This document shows positions 7,689 through 14,867 of a DNA stretch of 19,203 nucleotides, piece after piece (the stretch's first letter is position 1; the number at the start of each line of letters is the position of its first letter). This DNA is from CAYPIE01 sp964410665 (GTDB lineage Bacteria > Planctomycetota > Planctomycetia > Gemmatales > Gemmataceae). The notes beneath the pieces are model-generated. The model was not told the DNA's origin. It did no database searches and saw nothing but the letters and a program-made list of their open reading frames with translations. Location of the stretch: NCBI GenBank assembly GCA_964410665.1, contig CAYPIE010000105.1, forward strand, positions 1 through 19,203. The letters are read 5' to 3'. A program made the translations under genes and the position numbers.

Positions 7689-8276
7689 GATCCGGTCAAC
7701 TCCTGCATCCGCTTCCAAGTTTCCGGTAGAAGTACTTGATCGGGGGCCTCAGCTTCTCGGCGAGCGACACACGGATAGGCTTGCTCAGCCGAATTATCAT
7801 ATATCTCCCAGACGTCGGCAATCGGAGGGGAGAGCTCAAACAGGTTTTTAAGACTCCTCCGATAGCGTTGCCGAATCGTGTCCTCAGGAACCGCATCTCC
7901 TCCCGCCGCAACCCGCAGAGCAACACGTTCGATGGCAAGCTCCGGGCTGTCAACCCAGCAGTAGAACAGCCGAACCTGATACCCCTGGTCGCGCAACGAC
8001 TGGAACCACGGGGCATACGACCGCGCCGCCAGCATCGTCTCGAAGGCGAAGTCAGCCCGCTGGGCAGCAAGCTCCTTCATCCGTTGCAGCATGATCCGCC
8101 CGGCCTGCACGGCCACACTCTCCGGCGCAAAGCCGGCCAGTCCTTGCGCAATCACATCGCGTTGACGAAGTTGCCCAACCCGAGCAGTTCGCCGAGCAAC
8201 GCGTGGGCGGCGGTGGTTTTGCCCGCGCTTTGGGCCCACCCAGGGCGATTATCGTCGGGGGTAATCCACTGGCCAT
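7685..8276 (-). pseudogene. Zeta-toxin-like P-loop kinase, interrupted by two single-base deletions
   Basis: The N-terminal frame reads MASGLPPTIIALGGPK and then loses its sense. Adding one base near 8229-8231 gives GP-x-SAGKTTAAHALL, a Walker A motif (GxxxxGKT/S type). A stop then appears at 8154-8152, and adding one more base near 8157/8158 gives FVNADVIAQGL and joins the long C-terminal frame. With both repairs the gene is 198 codons. The C-terminal part has FAFETML, FYCWVDSPELAIERV and the family pattern RVAAGG-x-x-VPEDTIRQRY, typical of zeta-type predicted ABC-type ATPases (COG4185 group). True zeta toxins phosphorylate UDP-GlcNAc; the substrate here is unknown. It starts 16 bp after the AtuA-family gene (a TTG at 8282 is an alternative) and overlaps the 75-aa gene by 4 bp. 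The cause may be real decay or sequencing error. Confidence 0.8.
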
Positions 8277-8292
8277 GGCCAAACGGTCCCTC

Positions 8293-9645
8293 TCACAGCA
8301 TCTCCACCCGCGGCGTAACCAGTGAACGGTCCAACAGCGCTGGCCAGAACGCGAAAACTTCGCGGACGCTGGGCCGCCCGGTCGTGTAGCCGCTCACCCC
8401 CGGCGGGCCCGAGGTCACGAGTGGGGCAAACTCCTTGGTAAAGCGTTCCACCGCTTCGCGTCGTTCATGCCGCACGGCAACGCGTAAGAGGACTTCCGGC
8501 GGGTCTTCCGGCACCGGGAGCACCCCCGGCACGCTGTCCCCCGCGCCGATGCACTCGATGTGGCTGTCGGCAAAGGTGTAGCCGGCCTGTTGCAACCGGT
8601 CGAGGATGATCTGGCCACAAAGCCGCGCCTTGGCCACCGAACCCGGGCCGGCAATGACCAGGGTGCCGCTGGCCATGAAGCCATCTCGGTAGGCGATCGA
8701 CACTTTGAGCGTCTCCGGGGCGGGCAAGCCACGGCTGCCGGTGATTTCGACCACATCGGGACTTAATTCTGACAATTGCACACTGGTGAAGTCGGCGATA
8801 CCATCGGGTGTCAAATACCGCGCAGGATCGCCGACCTCGTACAGCAGTTGTTCGGTCACCGTCTCGCGATTCACTGCTCCACCAGTACCGGCTGGCTTGG
8901 TAATCCGCAGCGTGCCATCGGCCGCGACCTCGGCGATCGGATAACCTACCTCGGCGAAGCGGGTGGATGCATCGGCGTTGCACCACAGCCCCCCGGTCAC
9001 CTGAGCGCCACACTCAATCAGATGACCGGCCACAATCCCCGCGGCCACCAAGTCGGTGTCGGTTAGCGACCAGCCGAATGCCTGCATCGCTGGGCCGAGA
9101 GTCAAGGCCGCATCGGCGACCCGGCCGGTGATGACGATCGATGCACTTTGCCGCAGTGCTTCGGCGATCGGCTCGGCCCCAAGATAAACATTGGCACTGA
9201 CCACCCGCGGGCGAATGCTCGCCAGCGGCTCGCCGGTGTCCAGATGGGCCAGGGTATGACCCGACGCCAACAAAGTATCCAGCTCGGGCAGCAGATCATC
9301 ACCCGAGACAATGGCAACCTTGCGCTCAGTCAAACCGGCCTGCTCCAAAATGCTTTTGGCCGCTTGACCACAAGCAAGCGCGTTCATGCCGCCGGCGTTG
9401 GTGATGATCTTGAGCGGTGGTTGTTGCCGTAAAATGGGCACGAGGCGGGACAGGACATCGATAAAGTCGCGGGCGTAGCCATGGTTAGGGTCGCGCTGCT
9501 TTTGCAGCGCGAGGATCGACATGGTCAGCTCGGCGAGGTACTCCAACGTCAGATAGTCGAGCTGACCCGTCTCGGCCAGACGAATCGGTGCATCGAGGTT
9601 GTCGCCCCAGAAGCCACAGCCATTGCCGATGCGAATAATCTTCAT
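8293..9645 (-). CDS. AtuA-family protein (DUF1446, 450 aa)
   Basis: The N-terminus MKIIRIGNGCGFWGDN and LDYLTLEYLAE, then ITNAGGMNALACG (about 81-93), VITGRVADAALTLGP in the middle and APLVTSGPPGVSGYTTGRP near the end are characteristic of the acyclic terpene utilization AtuA family. AtuA takes part in citronellol/geraniol degradation in pseudomonads, but most members lie outside such clusters and their reaction is not known. The small C-terminal domain present in about 580-aa homologues is absent. The ATG at 9645, 7 bases after the stop of the M20 gene, matches the family start; an ORF start at 9687 would overlap that gene and add an unrelated MSWRCC peptide. Co-transcription with the peptidase and the kinase gene is likely. 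No other terpene-degradation gene (acyl-CoA dehydrogenase, carboxylase) is seen. Confidence 0.9.
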   Translation of the reverse strand: MKIIRIGNGCGFWGDNLDAPIRLAETGQLDYLTLEYLAELTMSILALQKQRDPNHGYARDFIDVLSRLVPILRQQPPLKIITNAGGMNALACGQAAKSILEQAGLTERKVAIVSGDDLLPELDTLLASGHTLAHLDTGEPLASIRPRVVSANVYLGAEPIAEALRQSASIVITGRVADAALTLGPAMQAFGWSLTDTDLVAAGIVAGHLIECGAQVTGGLWCNADASTRFAEVGYPIAEVAADGTLRITKPAGTGGAVNRETVTEQLLYEVGDPARYLTPDGIADFTSVQLSELSPDVVEITGSRGLPAPETLKVSIAYRDGFMASGTLVIAGPGSVAKARLCGQIILDRLQQAGYTFADSHIECIGAGDSVPGVLPVPEDPPEVLLRVAVRHERREAVERFTKEFAPLVTSGPPGVSGYTTGRPSVREVFAFWPALLDRSLVTPRVEML

Positions 9646-9652
9646 GGTGGGG

Positions 9653-10867
9653 TCATTCCATCGTCGCCAACAACACCGCCAGCTCACAGCCGGCGGTGTA
9701 TTCGTTCAGGTCGACAAACTCCTTGACGGTGTGGATCTCGTTCTGACCCGCGCCAAAGGTGACGGTCGGGATGCCATGCTTGACCAGCCAGTTGGCGTCG
9801 AGGCCGCCGGTCGCGACGATCTCTTCAGGCTGGCGGCCCATGCTCTCAAGGGCTTGCCGGACCCGGGCGATCACCGGGGCGTCGGACTTGAGCCGGAACG
9901 GGTGGTAGTCGAGCCGGGCACTGAATTTGACCCGGGCGACATTCCCCTCATCATCGGTGACCCGCTTGGCCGCCTCCTGGAAGGCAGACTTGTAGGCCTC
10001 GGTGATCTGCTTGCAGAAGGCGGGATCAAAGCTGCGCGACTCACCGATGACCTGCACGAAATCGGTCACGACGTTGGTGGCGTTGCCAGCCGGTTTGCCG
10101 TCCCCGCCGCGGACGCTGCCGACGTTGCTGGTGCCCGACTTGCCGTCCTTCTCGACCTTGCCAAACCAGCCGTTACCATACACCTCCGCCATTGCCAGCG
10201 CGGCAACCGCCGTGGCGGAGACCCCCTTCTCCGGGGCAACCCCAGCGTGCGATGCCTTGCCGTGAATCTCGACCTCCCAGCGTTGCGCGCCGGTGGCGCC
10301 GATACACAGCGTGGCTGCCGACTTGCCGTCGACATTGAAGCACATGGCCGGCTTACCAGTCTTGGCATTGGGAACGAGGTCATCCACCTCCACAAACCGG
10401 GCGCCAAACAGACCGCTCTCCTCGCGAACGGTAAACAGCAGCGTGATCGGCAGGTGCGGCACCTTCTGTTGAATCAACTCTGCCGCGAGGGTGATCAGGC
10501 AACCGACACCGGTGCGGTCATCCCCCCCGAGCGCCGTCTTGCCCTCGGGGATAATCTTCTTCCCCTTGCGCACCGGCTTCGCCCCGGCACACAGGGGCAC
10601 GGTGTCCATGTGCGTCGAGAACAGCAGATGTGGCCCTTTCAGCTTGCCCGGCAGGTGAACGATCACATTCCCCGATTCGGTCGGCAATGGAATGCGTTCG
10701 TGCGCCTTGTCGACCTTGATCGCCTTGGCCGGTACGCCCACGGCCCGCAGTTCTTCCTTGATCGCCGCGGCAATCGCTCCCTCATGTCCCGTGGTGCCCT
10801 CGACACCCAACAGCCGCAGCAGTCGGTCGATGGCTGTTTCTTGATCGATCGTCAACATCGTCGCCAT
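9653..10867 (-). CDS. M20-family metallopeptidase, peptidase-T-like (404 aa)
   Basis: This is a cytoplasmic zinc peptidase or amidohydrolase of the M20/M25/M40 clan. The metal and catalytic residues are in place: STHMDTVP (84-91; H86 ligand, D88), GGDDRTG (114-120; bridging Asp), REESGLFGA (148-156; catalytic and ligand Glu), NVDGKSA (178-184; ligand Asp) and NEIHTVKEF near residue 379 (last His ligand). The dimerisation lid contains GKASHAGVAPE. Family members cleave tripeptides or related amides; the substrate here cannot be read. The start has two nearby ATGs (10867 and 10858); GGGGA lies 6 bases before the first. It heads the minus-strand run and is divergent from coaB across 82 bp. Confidence 0.93.
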   Translation of the reverse strand: MATMLTIDQETAIDRLLRLLGVEGTTGHEGAIAAAIKEELRAVGVPAKAIKVDKAHERIPLPTESGNVIVHLPGKLKGPHLLFSTHMDTVPLCAGAKPVRKGKKIIPEGKTALGGDDRTGVGCLITLAAELIQQKVPHLPITLLFTVREESGLFGARFVEVDDLVPNAKTGKPAMCFNVDGKSAATLCIGATGAQRWEVEIHGKASHAGVAPEKGVSATAVAALAMAEVYGNGWFGKVEKDGKSGTSNVGSVRGGDGKPAGNATNVVTDFVQVIGESRSFDPAFCKQITEAYKSAFQEAAKRVTDDEGNVARVKFSARLDYHPFRLKSDAPVIARVRQALESMGRQPEEIVATGGLDANWLVKHGIPTVTFGAGQNEIHTVKEFVDLNEYTAGCELAVLLATME

Positions 10868-10949
10868 GCAAAATCCCCATGAAATGATCGCGCGTTTGAA
10901 TCATCATAATCGATGAGCCACGCCACGGACATCGAATCGGAGAACCCTT
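10868..10949. promoter_or_regulatory. Divergent intergenic region between the M20 and coaB genes
   Basis: Both neighbours start outward from this 82-bp gap, so promoters for both must lie here or inside the genes. CATAAT (10905-10910, plus) and TATGAT (minus, overlapping) are -10-like, but neither has a good -35 at 16-18 bases. The plus-strand ribosome site is GGAG at 10939-10942. Confidence 0.35.
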
Positions 10950-11762
10950 ATGCATCTGCTGGTGACCGCAGGCAACACCTGGGCCATGCTTGACCGGGTC
11001 CGCTGCCTTACCAATATCTTTAGCGGTCGAACCGGCGCTGCGATCGCCTGTGCCGCCTGGAAACACGGTCACCGCGTCACCCTGCTGACTTCCCATCCCG
11101 AGGCGGTTGCGGATGTGGCCGCTACTCAGCCCACGGGGGACCATTGGCAGGTGACCCCATACCAGACCTTCGAAGACCTGGCCAGCTTGCTTAAATCAAG
11201 CCTACAAACCCTACAGCCGCATGCGGTGATCCACGGTGCCGCGGTGTCGGACTACTTGTCAGGGGGTGTGTATGCCCCGGCTGACACCACCTCTTTTGAC
11301 CCAACCCGCGCGACCTGGGTTACCTCAGCCGGCGGATCCCCCACGCTCGTCGACCGCCAAGCTGCCAAGGTGAAAAGCGATGCCCCTGAACTGTGGCTAC
11401 GACTGGTCAAAGCTCCCAAGCTGGTGGATGCCATCCGCCCGAATTGGGGTTTTCAGGGTGTGCTGGTCAAGTTCAAACTCGAAGTGGGTATCGATGAAGC
11501 CACCTTGCAGTCGATTGCCGAGCAGTCGCGCGTGCAATCGGCGGCCGACTTGATGGTGGCCAACACCCTGGAATCGGCCCGGGACTGGGCGCTGCTGGGG
11601 CCTGAGTCCGATGGGGCGTATCACAAGATCCACCGAGCGGCCTTGCCCGAGACCTTGCTTAGCCGCATCGAGCAGTTGCAGAAGGAGCGAAACGATGGCC
11701 AAGATTCTCCTGGGCGTGACCGGATCGGTCGCGGCGATCCGCACCCCCCAGTTGGTGGATAG
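10950..11762 (+). CDS. coaB: Phosphopantothenate-cysteine ligase domain protein, stand-alone CoaB (270 aa)
   Basis: CoaB activates 4'-phosphopantothenate with a nucleotide triphosphate and joins it to cysteine in coenzyme A synthesis. Family landmarks are visible: VTAGNTWAMLDRVR and LTNIFSGRTG at 5-29 (cf. the GGT-x-EPID-x-VR and TN-x-SSGKMG motifs, N22 kept), AAVSDY at 97-102, the lysine pair in AAKVKS at 138-143 and LVKAPKLVDAI at 152-162 (substrate closing loop), and ADLMVANTLE near 200-209. The ATG follows GGAG at 7 bases. In most bacteria this domain is fused behind CoaC; here it is a separate gene placed before coaC. The last 23 residues, rich in R, G, P and D, lie in the 68-bp overlap with coaC and look non-native, which may reflect drift past a lost stop or a frameshift. 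Confidence 0.85.
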   Translation: MHLLVTAGNTWAMLDRVRCLTNIFSGRTGAAIACAAWKHGHRVTLLTSHPEAVADVAATQPTGDHWQVTPYQTFEDLASLLKSSLQTLQPHAVIHGAAVSDYLSGGVYAPADTTSFDPTRATWVTSAGGSPTLVDRQAAKVKSDAPELWLRLVKAPKLVDAIRPNWGFQGVLVKFKLEVGIDEATLQSIAEQSRVQSAADLMVANTLESARDWALLGPESDGAYHKIHRAALPETLLSRIEQLQKERNDGQDSPGRDRIGRGDPHPPVGG

Positions 11763-12390
11763 CTTGCGTCAAGCCGGCCACAGCGTTCGTGTCGTGGCGA
11801 CCGAGGCGTCGCTGTACTTTTTTGACCCGCTCAGCTTCGCCGCGTTACCCGATGACTCAACCCGGCGAGACCCGAACGTCCTGAGCCTGGATGCCGATGA
11901 GTGGCCCGGCCGAGACGCTGGCAAACGATATCAGCGCGGCGATGCCGTCCTGCACATCGAACTGCGCCGCTGGGCCGATCGGTTGGTGATCGCCCCGTTG
12001 GACGCCAATACCCTGGCCAAGCTGGCCCATGGCCTGTGTGACAACTGCCTGACCTGTATCTGGCGGGCCTGGGAACCCAGCCGACCCATCATCCTCGCGC
12101 CGGCGATGAACACGTTGATGTGGCAACATCCGCTGACGCGTCGCCACCTCCGCCAGCTGGCTATGGACGCCGGTGCAGCGCACATTCCGGGGCATCTGGA
12201 CGAACAGGCGATCATCAGCATTATCAACGAACGCAGCCCGACTTTGCGCATTGTGCCGCCCCAGGCCAAAGAGCTCGCTTGTGGCGATGTAGGACTGGGC
12301 GCCATGAGCGAGGTCGCCGGGATTGTCGAGGCAGTAAATGGTGTCAAAGGAGTTGACAGCGGGCCCTCCGAATTGGTTAATGAATCGTAA
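11695..12390 (+). CDS. coaC: Phosphopantothenoylcysteine decarboxylase-like flavoprotein, stand-alone CoaC (231 aa)
   Basis: CoaC is the FMN-dependent decarboxylase that turns 4'-phosphopantothenoylcysteine into phosphopantetheine. All hallmark residues are present: LLGVTGSVAA (5-14, FMN-binding start), the catalytic His in LHIELRRWADRLVIAP (H87), the PAMNTLMW motif (136-143, N139) and the flap cysteine in ELACGDVGLGAM (C196). The ATG at 11695 has AAGGAG 7 bases upstream and gives the family N-terminus; upstream in-frame extension has no such support. It overlaps the end of coaB by 68 bp. Together the two genes would supply both CoaBC steps. A non-CoA HFCD flavoprotein is less likely given the coaB neighbour. 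Confidence 0.87.
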   Translation: MAKILLGVTGSVAAIRTPQLVDSLRQAGHSVRVVATEASLYFFDPLSFAALPDDSTRRDPNVLSLDADEWPGRDAGKRYQRGDAVLHIELRRWADRLVIAPLDANTLAKLAHGLCDNCLTCIWRAWEPSRPIILAPAMNTLMWQHPLTRRHLRQLAMDAGAAHIPGHLDEQAIISIINERSPTLRIVPPQAKELACGDVGLGAMSEVAGIVEAVNGVKGVDSGPSELVNES

Positions 12391-12435
12391 TCCCCATTCT
12401 CCTGCGATAATCTGTCAACCGCCCGGAGACATCCC

Positions 12436-12708
12436 ATGGCCATCGACTTTGAGCAACTCCTCGACACGATTCGTTCGCTCACGCCCGAACAACAACAGCG
12501 GGTCCGCGAAGTGCTGAATCCGTTGCCCGCCCAAGCGGAGGCGCCCGAGCCCGTCGCTCTCCAGGAGAACCAAGCCCCCTGGCCGGAGATCTTCGTCGGT
12601 GAAACGCCCGAGGGTGATCCGATGGAGTTTCCCGACGACTCAGCCGACGAGCATACGACTCCGCTGCGTCCCCTCAGTGAAGCCCAAGACCCTGGCTGGG
12701 AGAGCTGA
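12436..12708 (+). CDS. Small acidic protein of unknown function (90 aa)
   Basis: I do not recognise a family. A good ribosome site (GGAG, 7 bases before ATG) supports translation, and it lies 45 bp after coaC on the same strand. The first 30 residues form a likely amphipathic helix pair (FEQLLDTIRSLTPEQQQRV), which resembles in style the N-terminal helices of several small bacterial proteins of unknown function. The remainder is proline- and acid-rich (EAPEPVAL, GETPEGDPMEFPDDSADE) and probably disordered. There are no cysteines, no membrane segment and no signal peptide. The gene may be a lineage-specific accessory of the coaBC genes or simply a neighbour. Confidence 0.6.
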   Translation: MAIDFEQLLDTIRSLTPEQQQRVREVLNPLPAQAEAPEPVALQENQAPWPEIFVGETPEGDPMEFPDDSADEHTTPLRPLSEAQDPGWES

Positions 12709-12820
12709 GCTCGTTCGACCGCTGGTCCAACCGCTGTCGCTGGTCTCTGGGTACGCGTATTCCGACCCCTGGCCCAACCGGGTCACCTTCCTCCGCAGGT
12801 GATGCCGCGGCGGGGTCTGT

Positions 12821-12866
12821 CTGCCTGCTGCTTCCTCTCCTCAGGCAGGTCAGGGTTTCCTATAAT
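12821..12866 (+). promoter_or_regulatory. Likely -10 box with upstream inverted repeat before the HAD/glyA genes
   Basis: A perfect TATAAT lies at 12861-12866, 38 bases before the HAD start codon, inside a 196-bp gap. No good -35 is visible at 16-18 bases. Just upstream, CTGCCTG (12821-12827) and CAGGCAG (12842-12848) form a 7-bp inverted repeat with a 14-base spacer, which could be the 3' hairpin of the preceding gene or an operator covering the -35 region. Confidence 0.4.
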
Positions 12867-12904
12867 CAATCGACCATCCTCATTGTTGCGGAGATCCCTG
12901 CCCG

Positions 12905-13519
12905 ATGGCCACGATCAAGACCATCCTATTCGACTTTGGCAATGTTGTCGGTTATTTCGACCATCATCGCGCCATTCGCCAGCTGGCGGCTTATACCCAT
13001 ATCCCTGCCGAACGGATTGAGGGACTGCTGTATTGCAGTGATCTCAACCACGCCTTCGAAATGGGCAAGATCTCCAAGGACGATTACTTTCGCCAAGCCG
13101 CAGACATTATCGGGATCCAACTCGATCTCGACGCATTTCACCATTTCTACACCGACATTTTCTGGGAAAATGACTCGATCTGTGAACTGATCCCGCGGCT
13201 TGCCGGTCGGTATCGTCTGGTCCTCGCCAGCAATACCAACGACGCCCACTACGGACGATTCCGCCAGATGTTCGAGCAGACGCTAGGACACTTTGATGCC
13301 ATCTGCGTCTCGCATGAAGCGGGTGCTCGGAAGCCGATGGGGGAGTTTTACCAGTATTGTCAGACCTTCGCCGCAGCGGCCCCAGAAGAATGTTACTTTA
13401 TCGATGACCTGGAAGCGAACATTGCCGCGGCCATTGCCCATGGCTGGCATGGGCATATCTATCGCGACACTGCAGCGCTGCTGGAGGACTTCCGGCATTA
13501 TCGGATTGAACTAGACTGA
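12905..13519 (+). CDS. HAD-superfamily phosphatase, YihX-like (204 aa)
   Basis: The four HAD motifs are present: LFDFGNVV (nucleophile D10), LASNTND (S109), ARKP (K143) and FIDDLEAN (D167/D168). The second motif-I aspartate is replaced by glycine (D-F-G-N-V), as in the E. coli YihX type of glucose-1-phosphate phosphatase (DLGNV), so general acid/base chemistry may differ from classic DxD enzymes. The cap is the small helical C1 kind (residues about 15-90). The ATG follows GGAG at 11 bases. It stands 22 bp upstream of glyA on the same strand and probably shares its transcript. It is cytoplasmic with no signal; the substrate is unknown, a sugar phosphate or similar small phosphate ester by family. 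Confidence 0.88.
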   Translation: MATIKTILFDFGNVVGYFDHHRAIRQLAAYTHIPAERIEGLLYCSDLNHAFEMGKISKDDYFRQAADIIGIQLDLDAFHHFYTDIFWENDSICELIPRLAGRYRLVLASNTNDAHYGRFRQMFEQTLGHFDAICVSHEAGARKPMGEFYQYCQTFAAAAPEECYFIDDLEANIAAAIAHGWHGHIYRDTAALLEDFRHYRIELD

Positions 13520-13541
13520 ATCCCACGAAAGGACCCAAGCG

Positions 13542-14789
13542 ATGGACCTCCTTCGCCAGGCTGACCCTGAAGTGTTTGCCGCCATCGATGGTGAACGCCG
13601 CCGACAGCAGCAAGGGCTTGAGATGATCGCCTCGGAAAATTACACCTCGCCGGCGGTGATGGCTGCTCAAGGCTCGGTGTTAACCAATAAATACGCCGAG
13701 GGCTATCCCGGTCGACGCTACTACGGCGGTTGCGAGTTTGTCGATGTGGTCGAGCGGTTCGCCATTGAGCGGGCGAAAAAGCTGTTTAACGCCGTTGGTG
13801 CCAACGTCCAGCCGCACTCGGGTGCACAGGCCAACCTGGCCGTCTTCCTAGCCTGTCTCCAGCCAGGTGACACCATCCTGGCCATGGACCTGGCCCACGG
13901 CGGGCACCTTACCCATGGCATGAAACTCAATATCTCCGGAAAGTATTTTCGTCCGATCGGCTACGGAGTTACCCCCGACACGCAGCGGATCGACTATGAT
14001 CAAGTCGCCCAGCTGGCTCGTGAACATCGCCCCAAGTTGTTAATCGCCGGCGCCAGTGCCTATCCACGTGAAATTGAATTTGCCCGCTTTGCCGAGATCG
14101 CCCAGGAAGTCGGCGCTCTGTTTATGGTCGATATGGCCCACATCGCGGGACTGGTGGCCGCCAAACTGCACGCGGATCCGGTGCCGCATGCCGACTTTGT
14201 CACCTCAACGACGCACAAGACCCTGCGTGGCCCGCGCGGCGGTATCATCCTGTGCCGCGATGCGGAGTGGCTCAAGAAGGTCAATTCGGCAGTATTCCCC
14301 GGCACCCAGGGCGGCCCGCTGATGCATGTCATTGCCGCCAAGGCCGTCGCCTTTGGCGAGGCGTTGCAACCCAACTTCCGTGCCTACGGGGAACAGGTGA
14401 TTGCCAATGCCCAGACACTCGCCGAAGCGATGCTCCGTCAGGGCTATCCGCTGGTTTCCGGTGGAACGGATAATCACCTGATCCTGGTCAATGTGGCCGC
14501 CAAGGGCGTGACCGGTAAAGTCGCTGAGCGCGCATTGGATGCCGCGGGAATCACCGTCAACAAGAATATGATCCCCTTCGATGAGCGACCGCCACTGGAT
14601 CCTTCCGGCATCCGCATTGGCACTCCTGCCCTGACATCCCGTGGGATGGGTGTGAGCGAGATGCAGCAGATCGCCAGCTGGATCGGTCAAGTCCTGGGCC
14701 ATCCTGATGATGCCGGCACCATCGAGTCCGTCCGTAGCCAGGTCCGCGAACTCGGAGCGCAATTCCCCGCCCCCACCACCGCCGAGTAG
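13542..14789 (+). CDS. glyA: Serine hydroxymethyltransferase
   Basis: This PLP enzyme interconverts serine plus tetrahydrofolate with glycine plus 5,10-methylene-tetrahydrofolate, the main cellular source of one-carbon units. The 415-aa length is standard. Visible motifs are MIASENYTSPAV (28-39), the substrate-loop residues NKYAEGYPGRRYYGG (49-63), PHSGAQAN (91-98), VDMAHIAGLVA (196-206; D197 and H200 at the cofactor) and TSTTHKTLRGPRGG (221-234; K226 forms the Schiff base). AAAGGA 8 bases before the ATG supports the start. It follows the HAD gene closely and converges, across 78 bp without a clear terminator, on the FAD/Fe-S dehydrogenase gene. Confidence 0.98.
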   Translation: MDLLRQADPEVFAAIDGERRRQQQGLEMIASENYTSPAVMAAQGSVLTNKYAEGYPGRRYYGGCEFVDVVERFAIERAKKLFNAVGANVQPHSGAQANLAVFLACLQPGDTILAMDLAHGGHLTHGMKLNISGKYFRPIGYGVTPDTQRIDYDQVAQLAREHRPKLLIAGASAYPREIEFARFAEIAQEVGALFMVDMAHIAGLVAAKLHADPVPHADFVTSTTHKTLRGPRGGIILCRDAEWLKKVNSAVFPGTQGGPLMHVIAAKAVAFGEALQPNFRAYGEQVIANAQTLAEAMLRQGYPLVSGGTDNHLILVNVAAKGVTGKVAERALDAAGITVNKNMIPFDERPPLDPSGIRIGTPALTSRGMGVSEMQQIASWIGQVLGHPDDAGTIESVRSQVRELGAQFPAPTTAE

Positions 14790-14867
14790 GCCCACGGCAA
14801 CCAACCGAGCAGGCCTGCGGAACGCAAGGGCACTTCCCCCAGCCCGCGGATCTGGTTCGCGTCCTGC

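Noticed and set aside
9599..10882. A 427-aa plus-strand ORF opposite the M20 peptidase gene
   Set aside because: The minus strand encodes a complete peptidase with all metal ligands; the plus-strand product has no recognisable motif and spans the peptidase start.
14790..14867. Terminator between the convergent glyA and dehydrogenase genes
   Set aside because: Only a loop-less GCAGGCCTGC palindrome is present, with no T-run on either strand.
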